Below, piece after piece: positions 25,652 to 32,455 of a stretch of DNA of 64,000 nt (positions within the stretch are counted from its first letter, which is position 1; each line of letters starts with the position of its first letter). The notes under the pieces were generated by a model that saw nothing but the letters and a program-made list of their open reading frames with translations, made no database searches and was not told where the DNA came from. The position numbers and the translations under genes are program-made. This stretch comes from Chryseobacterium endalhagicum (GTDB taxonomy: Bacteria; Bacteroidota; Bacteroidia; Flavobacteriales; Weeksellaceae): contig NZ_JAELVM010000002.1 in NCBI RefSeq assembly GCF_016745235.1, forward strand, positions 558,001 to 622,000, written 5' to 3'.

Positions 25652-26830
25652 TCAGTATATTTTTGATCTTACGGTTTTGTATAATGTTTTAAGAAGTTTG
25701 GTAAAATAGATCAGAAGCAGGGTCAGAATTGCAAATTTGTAGACCAGCTTAAGGATAGAACAGGCATCCATATTTCCTACTTTAAGAATACTTCCGAACG
25801 TATTGACATAAGTTCCCAGGAAATTGATAATCGCCAGAGCCAGCATTACATTAACGCCTACTTTGAGCACTGAATAAATAATAAGCGGCGGGCTATAGGG
25901 ATTCATGTATTTCCGTTCATCTTCAATAAAGAAAGAGGAAAGAGGACTGATGATCTTTTTCATCCAGAATCTGATGCACATCTGGTATTTTTTACTGAGA
26001 TTAGGCAGATTGAACAGATCACTGTAAAGCCAGTAACCGTCAAACTTGAAAAACGGAAATAAATTAACAAGCATCGTAATTCCGTTGATAATAAATACAT
26101 TGTGCAGCACATGCAGAACCTGATCATTAAGATCTAAATAGGTATAAGAGCAAAACAGCAGTACCCCCAATATGGACTGGAAGAAAATTCCTCCCAGATT
26201 CACCACTATCCTTTTATATCGGCTTAATGCCCACACATTCGTTACATCTGCATAAAAAACAGGAAATATAAGGTAGAGGCCAAAGCCTATTGAATAGGTT
26301 TTCTGTTTAAAGAACTGTGTTGCAGTAACATGCCCCAGCTCATGGATGATAAGGATAAAAAATAAGCAGAGATAGGTGACAAAGTATACGCCCAGGGTAT
26401 TGGTACAGTACTCTCCGTTCATATCATGCTGCGGCAAAAATGCCAGTTTATAGAGATTGAACAGAAGAAAGACTACCAGAACCGGCCAGAATACATAAGG
26501 TTTGATCAGGAATCTTAGGGCATCTGCTATTTTCTTGTAATGTTTCGGAAAAAGGAGATCTACTTTGTACCACATAAAAGAAAGGTTATTGGCTTTTTCT
26601 TTTTTGAGCAACGGAGTTACAATATCCGTTATACTTTTCTGAAGCTCTTCCGGAGTTGAGGTAATTTCATGCTCTTGGTGAAGCAGCTTACTGATTTCAT
26701 CAAAAGTATGTCCTTCCTTCACCTTCAGAAAGATGGTATAGGTTACTTCATTTATTTCGTAGTATTTCTCGTTGATAATCAACAGATATCTCCCGTTATC
26801 TTTTATGATATCAAAATCACTTGTATTCAT
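25652..26830 (-). CDS. M50 membrane metalloprotease with PqqD-like N-terminal domain
   Basis: A 392-residue membrane protein. Residues 5-75 have the PqqD-like pattern (YLLIINEKYYEINEVTYTIFLKVKEGHTFDEISKLL) found as leader-recognition domain in RiPP proteins. After residue 110 come six or more membrane helices with the M50 zinc site HELGH (163-167) and the second motif NLFPFFKFDG (256-265, Asp264). The protein therefore looks like an intramembrane protease that recognises the leader of the adjacent precursors and cuts or exports them. M50 proteins with PqqD-like regions are known in several RiPP loci. It follows the precursor genes on the same strand, after a terminator-like hairpin. Confidence 0.85.
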   Translation of the reverse strand: MNTSDFDIIKDNGRYLLIINEKYYEINEVTYTIFLKVKEGHTFDEISKLLHQEHEITSTPEELQKSITDIVTPLLKKEKANNLSFMWYKVDLLFPKHYKKIADALRFLIKPYVFWPVLVVFLLFNLYKLAFLPQHDMNGEYCTNTLGVYFVTYLCLFFILIIHELGHVTATQFFKQKTYSIGFGLYLIFPVFYADVTNVWALSRYKRIVVNLGGIFFQSILGVLLFCSYTYLDLNDQVLHVLHNVFIINGITMLVNLFPFFKFDGYWLYSDLFNLPNLSKKYQMCIRFWMKKIISPLSSFFIEDERKYMNPYSPPLIIYSVLKVGVNVMLALAIINFLGTYVNTFGSILKVGNMDACSILKLVYKFAILTLLLIYFTKLLKTLYKTVRSKIY

Positions 26831-26996
26831 GTAATCAACAACTAAAATTTAAGTCTGAATTTTTGTATGGCTATGTGATCCTGGCATTATATAAGTGATT
26901 ATCTTATGAATCACAGGTCACTCAAAACTTTCTATCCGAAGTTTTTTCTTTCAATCTTATTCTCTCTATCACCTGTTATGATGAGGTACTGATGGT

Positions 26997-27032
26997 AAAA
27001 AATGTAAGACGGAGCTTCAGCCCCGCCTTACA
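26997..27032 (-). terminator. Terminator or attenuator after the precursor genes
   Basis: On the minus strand a 13-bp stem (TGTAAGGCGGGGC with two G-U wobbles) with a 4-base loop is followed by TTTTTT. It lies 11 bases after the stop of the last precursor gene and 166 bases before the M50 start. The two mismatches on the plus strand become G-U pairs on the minus strand. A stop at this place would allow high precursor and lower enzyme levels. Confidence 0.75.
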
Positions 27033-27043
27033 ATAGAGAGGTC

Positions 27044-27181
27044 TTAAATAACTGATGCTTCTAGTCTAACATCTGCTCTGTTTCCATTGCATCTGTCAAC
27101 ATCCAAAGAAACAACAGAAGTTTCGAATCTTTCTTCCAGCTCAACGATAGAGATAGAGTTAGTTAAATTCTTGTTTTCCAT
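27044..27181 (-). CDS. RiPP precursor peptide 1 of 4
   Basis: A 45-residue precursor in the same family as the three upstream copies. The start is ATG at 27181. Leader: residues 1-26, with ENKNLTNSISIVELEERFE and TSVVSL. Core region: D27-V-D-R30-C31-N-G-N-R35-A-D-V-R39, then LEASVI. Differences between copies are confined to residues 7, 28-35 and the last one or two. No Gly-Gly cleavage site is seen. The gene is too short for ordinary gene finders. It is the last of four, 11 bases before the hairpin at 26997-27032. Confidence 0.88.
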   Translation of the reverse strand: MENKNLTNSISIVELEERFETSVVSLDVDRCNGNRADVRLEASVI

Positions 27182-27249
27182 GAGAATTGAATTTTAAGGG
27201 TTAATATTTAATTTTTTTTAATTAGGAACGACTTTCGTCAGGTCTTCAA

Positions 27250-27390
27250 TTACTTTAGTACTGAAGCTTCCAATCTTACATCTGCTCTGTTATCGTTGCA
27301 TCTGTCGATATCTAAAGAAACAACCGAAGTTTCGAATCTTTCTTCCAGCTCAACGATAGAGATAGAGTTAGATAAATTCTTGTTTTCCAT
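27250..27390 (-). CDS. RiPP precursor peptide 2 of 4
   Basis: A 46-residue precursor, start ATG at 27390. Leader as in copy 1, with Ser7 in place of Thr7. The core region reads D27-I-D-R30-C31-N-D-N-R35-A-D-V-R39, followed by LEASVLK, so it is one residue longer at the C-terminus. It shares Arg positions 30, 35 and 39 with copy 1. The 5' sequence before the ATG (ACCCTTAAAATTTAAATTCTC) is nearly identical in all copies. Confidence 0.88.
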   Translation of the reverse strand: MENKNLSNSISIVELEERFETSVVSLDIDRCNDNRADVRLEASVLK

Positions 27391-27449
27391 GAGAATTTAA
27401 ATTTTAAGGGTTAATACCAGTTTTTTTTAATCAGAAGATTATGATCATC

Positions 27450-27587
27450 TTAAACAACAGATGCCTCCAATCTTACATCTGCTGTGTTACGGCTGCATCT
27501 TTCAGCATCCAGAGAAACAACAGAAGTTTCGAATCTTTCTTCCAGCTCAACGATAGAGATAGAATTAGATAAATTCTTGTTTTCCAT
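27450..27587 (-). CDS. RiPP precursor peptide 3 of 4
   Basis: A 45-residue precursor, start ATG at 27587. Leader as in copy 2. The core region is D27-A-E-R30-C31-S-R33-N-T-A-D-V-R39, followed by LEASVV. Compared with copies 1 and 2 one Arg moves from position 35 to 33, and Asp29 becomes Glu29. Cys31 is kept. The core-coding region is identical to copy 4 apart from the last residue, which points to a recent duplication. Confidence 0.88.
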   Translation of the reverse strand: MENKNLSNSISIVELEERFETSVVSLDAERCSRNTADVRLEASVV

Positions 27588-27645
27588 GAGAATTTAAATT
27601 TTAAGGGTTAATACCAGTTTTTTTAATCAGAAGATGATGGTCATC

Positions 27646-27783
27646 TTAAAGAACAGAAGCTTCTAATCTTACATCTGCTGTGTTACGGCTGCATCTTTCA
27701 GCATCCAGAGAAACAACAGAAGTTTCGAATCTTTCTTCCAGCTCAACGATAGAGATAGAATTAGTTAAATTTTTGTTTTTCAT
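27646..27783 (-). CDS. RiPP precursor peptide 4 of 4
   Basis: A 45-residue precursor, start ATG at 27783, with Lys2 in place of Glu2 and Thr7. Core region as in copy 3 and ending LEASVL. It is the first copy transcribed, 252 bases after the carrier-protein gene stop. That gap holds no other recognisable gene but may contain its own promoter. The upstream leader differs slightly from the others (TTAATTTCTT before ATG), as expected for the outermost repeat unit. Confidence 0.88.
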   Translation of the reverse strand: MKNKNLTNSISIVELEERFETSVVSLDAERCSRNTADVRLEASVL

Positions 27784-28035
27784 AAGAAATTAAATTTAAA
27801 TGGGGTTAATAATATTTTTAGAACCAAACACGACTTGCAATAAGTCCTTCAATGATTAAATTGATAGCATATCTATATCCGTCCCATGCTTAAAAAGCAT
27901 AGAGAAATACAATTCCTGAAATATAAATGAGGGGCGTTTCTGTCTGCAGAAACATTGAATTTTGAATTCCTTCCTCAGCGTAATGAACACACTGAATCTT
28001 TTCTGGAAGGAAAGGGTAAGAAAAGCAGTTCCGGT

Positions 28036-28329
28036 TTAGTCTTCAACCTTCTCTTCTATCAGATTTCCTTTTTCTATTACCAGATCCGCCAGGGAATTAA
28101 TGTTCATAAAGGTCTGCTCATTAAATTCCGAAGGATCTATATTGTACTTTTCAGACAGCACGGTGGCTATTTCCAGTACAACCAGCGAATCCTGGATGAT
28201 TCCGCTTTCCGGATCGTCTTCACTCCCGAAAAGGCTTTTTTCGTTGTCTATCTGATCCGGTGTAAGGTCCAGCTTCAACACATCAATGATAATCTCTTTA
28301 ATTTCTTTTTTGATTAAATCTGTTTCCAT
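28036..28329 (-). CDS. Acyl carrier protein
   Basis: A 97-residue acyl carrier protein. It is acidic and helical and has the phosphopantetheine site GIIQDSLVVLEIA with Ser48. The family pattern usually reads D-S-L, as here. The final helix NINSLADLVIEKGN is typical. It would hold the growing acyl chain as a thioester for the adjacent ketosynthase pair, ketoreductase and dehydratase. The start lies 4 bases after the ketosynthase stop. The extended acidic loop (residues 34-46, SEDDPES) is slightly longer than in E. coli AcpP, suggesting a dedicated, not housekeeping, carrier. Confidence 0.9.
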   Translation of the reverse strand: METDLIKKEIKEIIIDVLKLDLTPDQIDNEKSLFGSEDDPESGIIQDSLVVLEIATVLSEKYNIDPSEFNEQTFMNINSLADLVIEKGNLIEEKVED

Positions 28330-28333
28330 ATTC

Positions 28334-29560
28334 TTAATTTTTTTTTAATATTAAACTTGTCATACATCCACCGAATGCAAATGAATTAGAGATGGCTGTA
28401 TTGATTTTTTCTTTTATAGCTTTGCGGGGGATCACCACATTTTCAGGGGTATCTATGATGATGTGATCATCCGGAAGTAAATTGGGCGGAACAAACGAAT
28501 TGTTCATGGCCAGTATGGTGAGGGCTGCTTCCATGGCTCCGGCAGCTCCCAGGCAATGCCCGGTCTGGCTTTTTGTAGAACTGATGAACAGGGTGTCTTT
28601 TTTATCTCCCTGATCCAGCAGCCTGCCGATTCCGAGAAGTTCACTCCCGTCATTAGTAGGTGTTGCGGTGCCGTGGGCATTGATGTAATCTACCTCATTG
28701 ATGGTGATTCCTCCTCTCTGCAGAGCGCCATCCATGCAATTGTACACTGTACTTCCATCTGCTTTTAAAGCGGTAGGATGATGGGCCTCATTCATAAAAT
28801 AATAAGATAGAACTTCTGCATAGATTTCTTTATTGTTTTCTACGGCATGATCGTAATCTTCAAGAATCAAAAATACAGAGCCGTCCCCAAGCATCAGCCC
28901 GTCCCTTGTTTTGGAAAAAGGGGTACAGTATGTTTTAGACAGGGCATGAAGGCAGTTGAATCCTGAAAAAGCGAGTTCTGAAAAAATATCAACTCCTCCT
29001 GCTATCACTGTTTTATATTTTCCGGTTTTTATAAGATCCAGCCCTCTCCCGATAGAATTGGCGCTGGCCGAACAGGCAGTGGAAATGGTAGAAGACTGGC
29101 CCCTGATTCCAAAATACTTGCAAATATCCCCGGTAATGGTCTGCACAGAATGAGATGACAGAGAGAGCAGATCATGAGTAAGCTCACGAGTCTCGATAAA
29201 TTCTTTATAGTATTCTGTAAAACTATGTCCGGAGCCAATTGATGAGCCAACTACCAGGGCAGCATTCTTCAGATCTTCCTTTGTAAGTCCCGCGTCTTCC
29301 ACAGCCTCATTGATACTGTGAACAGCACAGCTGAACTGAATGGTCTTGTCATCTTTTGAAATTTCACTCAGGTATTCCTGATCTATACAGAAGGCTGTAT
29401 CATTTCTGTAAAACTTATGATTGACATCAAACCGCTCTATATTTCTTGTACAAAGCTCGTTATCCGTCAGAGCATTAATGTGGTCTTCCTTGTTCTTTCC
29501 TAAAGAACTCAGCATTCCGATCCCTGTAACTACAACTCTTTTTTTATTCATTTCGCTCAT
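28334..29560 (-). CDS. Beta-ketoacyl synthase (KS, FabF-like)
   Basis: A 408-residue condensing enzyme that adds two-carbon units from malonyl-ACP to the growing acyl chain. All catalytic motifs are intact: TACSASANS with Cys163, NAHGTATPTND with His296, and STKSQTGHCLGAAG with Lys330 and His335. The family call is FabF/type II PKS alpha subunit, because a chain-length-factor-like partner gene is present two genes upstream. The start is at 29560 or possibly three codons later. It precedes the ACP gene by 4 bases. Confidence 0.92.
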   Translation of the reverse strand: MSEMNKKRVVVTGIGMLSSLGKNKEDHINALTDNELCTRNIERFDVNHKFYRNDTAFCIDQEYLSEISKDDKTIQFSCAVHSINEAVEDAGLTKEDLKNAALVVGSSIGSGHSFTEYYKEFIETRELTHDLLSLSSHSVQTITGDICKYFGIRGQSSTISTACSASANSIGRGLDLIKTGKYKTVIAGGVDIFSELAFSGFNCLHALSKTYCTPFSKTRDGLMLGDGSVFLILEDYDHAVENNKEIYAEVLSYYFMNEAHHPTALKADGSTVYNCMDGALQRGGITINEVDYINAHGTATPTNDGSELLGIGRLLDQGDKKDTLFISSTKSQTGHCLGAAGAMEAALTILAMNNSFVPPNLLPDDHIIIDTPENVVIPRKAIKEKINTAISNSFAFGGCMTSLILKKN

Positions 29561-29597
29561 ATGGTCATAATAAATAGATTACTTACCCGTCTTAATT

Positions 29598-30344
29598 TTA
29601 TCCTGTAATACCGCCGTCTACAATGATTTCCTGCCCGGTAAGGTATTCCGGAGAAGAACTTCCCAGATAGTAGGTAACATCCGCAATTTCTTCCGGCATT
29701 CCCATTCTTTTATAGATGCTGTTGTCTATTCTCATCTTCAGGTATTTTTCCGGAACATCATCTGTGCTTTCCGTACTTACGAAGCCCGGTGCCACAGAGT
29801 TCACAATAATTCCCATGCTTCCCACTTCTTTTACAATGGATTTCGAGAAACCTATGATGGCGCCTTTCGAGGCCGCATAAGGTGAATGTCCCGGGTTGCC
29901 TTTTGTTCCTGCAATAGAAGTGATGTTTACAATACGCCCTCCTTTGTTGCGGATAAATATGGGCAGTACTTCCCTCACTGCGTTTACTACTGACATCAGA
30001 TTCATGCCCAGTATTTCCTGGAAATAATCATTGCTGCAGAACATAAAAGGTTTCAGTTTTCCGTGGCCGCCTACGTTATTGATTAAGGCTGATACAGAAG
30101 AAAATTCTTCTTTGTTCTCTTTAAAAAGTCTTTTAACATCTGCTGCATCTGCCATATCACACTTGTAGCTTTTGGCTGGTGGGCAGCTGTAGTTCTCATT
30201 AATATGGTCTACGAGCTCAAGGGCTTCTTTGTCACTGTTCTTATAGGTAAATAACACCTCACATCCTTCCTGAGCAAATTTCAGGGCTATGCTTTTTCCT
30301 ATTCCTCTGGATCCGCCAGATATCAGTACTTTTTTTGCTGTCAT
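29598..30344 (-). CDS. 3-oxoacyl-ACP reductase (FabG-like SDR)
   Basis: A 248-residue short-chain dehydrogenase. Visible are the NADPH-binding turn SGGSRGIGKSIALKF, the NNVGG motif, the catalytic ITSIAGTKGNPGHSPYAASKGAIIGFSK with Ser, Tyr and Lys, and the C-terminal GQEIIVDGGITG. It reduces the beta-keto group on the carrier protein to a beta-hydroxyl. It overlaps the chain-length-factor gene by 4 bases (ATGA), so the two are coupled. Together with the dehydratase at 31.5 kb it would give enoyl chains; no enoyl reductase is present in the block. Confidence 0.92.
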   Translation of the reverse strand: MTAKKVLISGGSRGIGKSIALKFAQEGCEVLFTYKNSDKEALELVDHINENYSCPPAKSYKCDMADAADVKRLFKENKEEFSSVSALINNVGGHGKLKPFMFCSNDYFQEILGMNLMSVVNAVREVLPIFIRNKGGRIVNITSIAGTKGNPGHSPYAASKGAIIGFSKSIVKEVGSMGIIVNSVAPGFVSTESTDDVPEKYLKMRIDNSIYKRMGMPEEIADVTYYLGSSSPEYLTGQEIIVDGGITG

Positions 30345-31525
30345 TGGTATTTTTTTAATAGTAAAACTGTATTATTTCCGCCTAATGAATAGTTGTGGAC
30401 CAGTGTAAAGCTGCTCTCGTGGTCCGGAGATACCCCCAGTGAAATATTATTGGGAATATCTTCTACACTTACATATTCCAACGGTCTGTAAGGTTCGGTA
30501 ACAAACGGAGCGATAACATTCAGGTTGCTGAAACCTGACATTCCTTCTCCCAAAAGCAATTTGATATTGCTGTAATTGAATTTGTAAGGAAGCGGTTTTA
30601 ATGCCATAAATTCATATTTTTTTATTTGCCACGGGAGACACGATGTACCCTGTATATTAATGGAGGCTTCTTCTTTGATCTCGTTGTCCTGCAATATTTT
30701 CTCTATATTGAACTCAAGCTGTTCCGCATCTCTTTCGAAAATGGTATACGAGGAGGTAGAGTCCATATAAGATTGATAATCCAGTATTTCACCATATATT
30801 TTGGCATTTCTCGCCAGGGCGGATTCCAGTGTTTCTATCACAACAAATCCGGCGGATTCACTGAAAATATTTTTATTGTCTGCATTAATGAGGTCTTCCT
30901 GCATAGAATCACTGCTGGCTTCCACTGCTTTCTTTTTCTTTTCGAGATTAAAAAGGGTAAGCTCCTTAATCTCATCCACGCCTCCGCATACTACAATATC
31001 GCAATGTTCATTTCTGATGAGGTCTATTCCGTATACCACACTTTCTTCTCCGTAGACGAAAGAACTTGGTCCTTTTATTTTAAATGCTCTTGAAACGTCT
31101 CCCAAAACACTGTTGGATGTTGCTTTAGAAAAATTAAACGGGCTGAGCCTGTCCGGTCCCTTCGTAAAAAGGGTGGTCAGAAAGTTCTGGATCTCAGCAC
31201 TGGGTCCCAGCGTATTGGTGATGATTAATCCTGTATTTTCCAGCAGTTCACTTTCGTATAAATCCGCATCGTGCAGGGCATTGATGCAGGCTTTCATGGC
31301 AATACTTGAAAGCTGATTAGGAAACGGGGCCTTCATAGGCAGATATTTACTGATATCTATCGTCGGGATCTGTCCGAAATAAATATCTCCTATGTCATAC
31401 GTGGTCCAGGAATGGCCACCTGAAAATGAGAAAGCCTTATTGGATATGCTGTCTGCAAAATCCTGGTTCTCCAATCCTTTTGGAGTAACGGCTCCCCAAC
31501 CTGTAATAACGATTCTCTTTTCCAA
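30341..31525 (-). CDS. Ketosynthase-like chain-length factor (inactive KS)
   Basis: A 394-residue member of the thiolase fold KS family that has lost its catalytic residues. The active-site region reads PSSFVYGEESVVYGIDLI (near 153-170), so Cys is missing and the loop is about five residues shorter than in the KS at 28.3 kb. The expected His in N-A-H-G-T is replaced (NIQGTSC, Gln292). The second His motif reads LLLGEGMSG (Glu327). This is the pattern of the chain-length factor of type II polyketide synthases and aryl polyene systems, which pairs with KS to set chain length. It overlaps the ketoreductase gene by 4 bases. Confidence 0.82.
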   Translation of the reverse strand: MEKRIVITGWGAVTPKGLENQDFADSISNKAFSFSGGHSWTTYDIGDIYFGQIPTIDISKYLPMKAPFPNQLSSIAMKACINALHDADLYESELLENTGLIITNTLGPSAEIQNFLTTLFTKGPDRLSPFNFSKATSNSVLGDVSRAFKIKGPSSFVYGEESVVYGIDLIRNEHCDIVVCGGVDEIKELTLFNLEKKKKAVEASSDSMQEDLINADNKNIFSESAGFVVIETLESALARNAKIYGEILDYQSYMDSTSSYTIFERDAEQLEFNIEKILQDNEIKEEASINIQGTSCLPWQIKKYEFMALKPLPYKFNYSNIKLLLGEGMSGFSNLNVIAPFVTEPYRPLEYVSVEDIPNNISLGVSPDHESSFTLVHNYSLGGNNTVLLLKKYQ

Positions 31526-31532
31526 AATTCTA

Positions 31533-31961
31533 TTATTTTAAAACTAACTCTGCCAGGCAGACTACTTTATCTTCTAAAATCACTTCACATTCAAAGGTGT
31601 AAAAACCCATAATGATGGTCTTTAACTTTGCGGAGATCCTTAATCTTTGTTCCGGGTACACTTCATGGTTAAATGTTGTGTTTTTAATTTTTATAGCTCT
31701 ACCAAGAATGGCACCCGGAACTTTTGAATATTCAAGATTAAGGCGAATAAATAATCCACAAGTCTGAAACATTGTTTCTACCAGTATAACTCCCGGAGTT
31801 ATCGGGTTTCCTTCAAAATGTCCTTTAAAAAAATAGCTGTCTTCTTTGAAAAATGCCTCTGAAATCAGATGGGTATTGGGTTCAAACTCAACTATTTTTT
31901 CTACCAGCAGCATGGGCGGCCTATGCGGCAATAGTTGCGAAGGCGAAGGAAAATTTTTCAT
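31533..31961 (-). CDS. 3-hydroxyacyl-ACP dehydratase (FabZ-like hot-dog fold)
   Basis: A 142-residue dehydratase. The FabZ signature is seen: LLPHRPPMLLVEKIVEF at residues 11-27, and FFKGHFEGNPITPGVILVETMFQ with catalytic His48 and Glu62. It removes water from the beta-hydroxyacyl chain to give a trans double bond. Without a nearby enoyl reductase, repeated cycles would leave conjugated double bonds. The gene starts 29 bases after the stop of the PPTase gene and ends 7 bases before the chain-length factor. Confidence 0.9.
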   Translation of the reverse strand: MKNFPSPSQLLPHRPPMLLVEKIVEFEPNTHLISEAFFKEDSYFFKGHFEGNPITPGVILVETMFQTCGLFIRLNLEYSKVPGAILGRAIKIKNTTFNHEVYPEQRLRISAKLKTIIMGFYTFECEVILEDKVVCLAELVLK

Positions 31962-31990
31962 ATATATAATGGTATTAATTTTTTATGTTT

Positions 31991-32455
31991 TTATTTTTTA
32001 TGACAAACTGCACAGGCATACTCATCATCAATATTTATCTCTTCAAAATACACCGATCCGATGTCTATCTCACTTTGGTAAGCGGTGCTCAGTTTCAGTT
32101 GTAACAATTTTACCAATGCTTCCAGCTTTACCCAGTCATTCACATTATACACCGGTATGATATGGGCATAAAGTCTGTTTATAAAAGGGTAACACTTCTC
32201 ACTGATTTCTCTTTTCCATTCAATGTCTATCCCTATTGGTTTCCGGGAAACGGCACAGATCACCAGGTGACGGGAATGGGAAATACTTATATAATATTCC
32301 GAGTCTTTAATAAAAGGTTCTCCGTTTCTTCCTTTTTCAATAATGATTTTCTTTCCGAAAAAAGAATTCGCTAAATCCTCTGCAACCCCATTTTTTGTTT
32401 CGTCTGCATACGTATATAAGAGGTGAATATCATTTGGTAAACTGATGACTTTCAT
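31991..32455 (-). CDS. 4'-phosphopantetheinyl transferase (Sfp-type, short)
   Basis: A 154-residue enzyme that attaches the phosphopantetheine arm to the carrier protein. Motifs are YISISHSRHLVICAVS (the substrate loop), GIDIE (75-79) with the Mg-binding acid, and NDWVKLEALVKL (Trp108, Glu112, Lys116), the family WxxxEAxxK motif. It is shorter than Sfp (about 224 residues), so it is a compact form. It overlaps the adenylate-forming enzyme gene by 26 bases. Its presence argues that the nearby ACP is dedicated to this pathway. Confidence 0.88.
   Translation of the reverse strand: MKVISLPNDIHLLYTYADETKNGVAEDLANSFFGKKIIIEKGRNGEPFIKDSEYYISISHSRHLVICAVSRKPIGIDIEWKREISEKCYPFINRLYAHIIPVYNVNDWVKLEALVKLLQLKLSTAYQSEIDIGSVYFEEINIDDEYACAVCHKK

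Larger units (their letters stand above)
27044..27783 (-). repeat. Tandem repeat of four precursor units
   Basis: Four head-to-tail units of 196-209 bp (start-codon spacing 209, 197 and 196 bp). Each unit has a conserved leader codon region, a shorter variable block and an almost constant spacer (GAGAATTTAAATTTTAAGGG type). Units 2-4 share spacer sequence almost base for base, units 3 and 4 share the core. The pattern indicates amplification by unequal recombination. Confidence 0.9.

Noticed and set aside
27044..27783. Regularly spaced repeats as a possible CRISPR array
   Set aside because: Unit length of about 200 bp and an intact reading frame in each unit, with changes confined to the core codons, show precursor genes. 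There are no cas genes.
27936..27953. Hairpin GTTTCTG/CAGAAAC between the ACP gene and the precursors as terminator
   Set aside because: The stem has only 7 pairs and no T-run follows on the minus strand.
27955..28317. Plus-strand open frame opposite the carrier protein
   Set aside because: The minus-strand frame has a clear phosphopantetheine site and fits the operon; the other is basic and aromatic with no family likeness.
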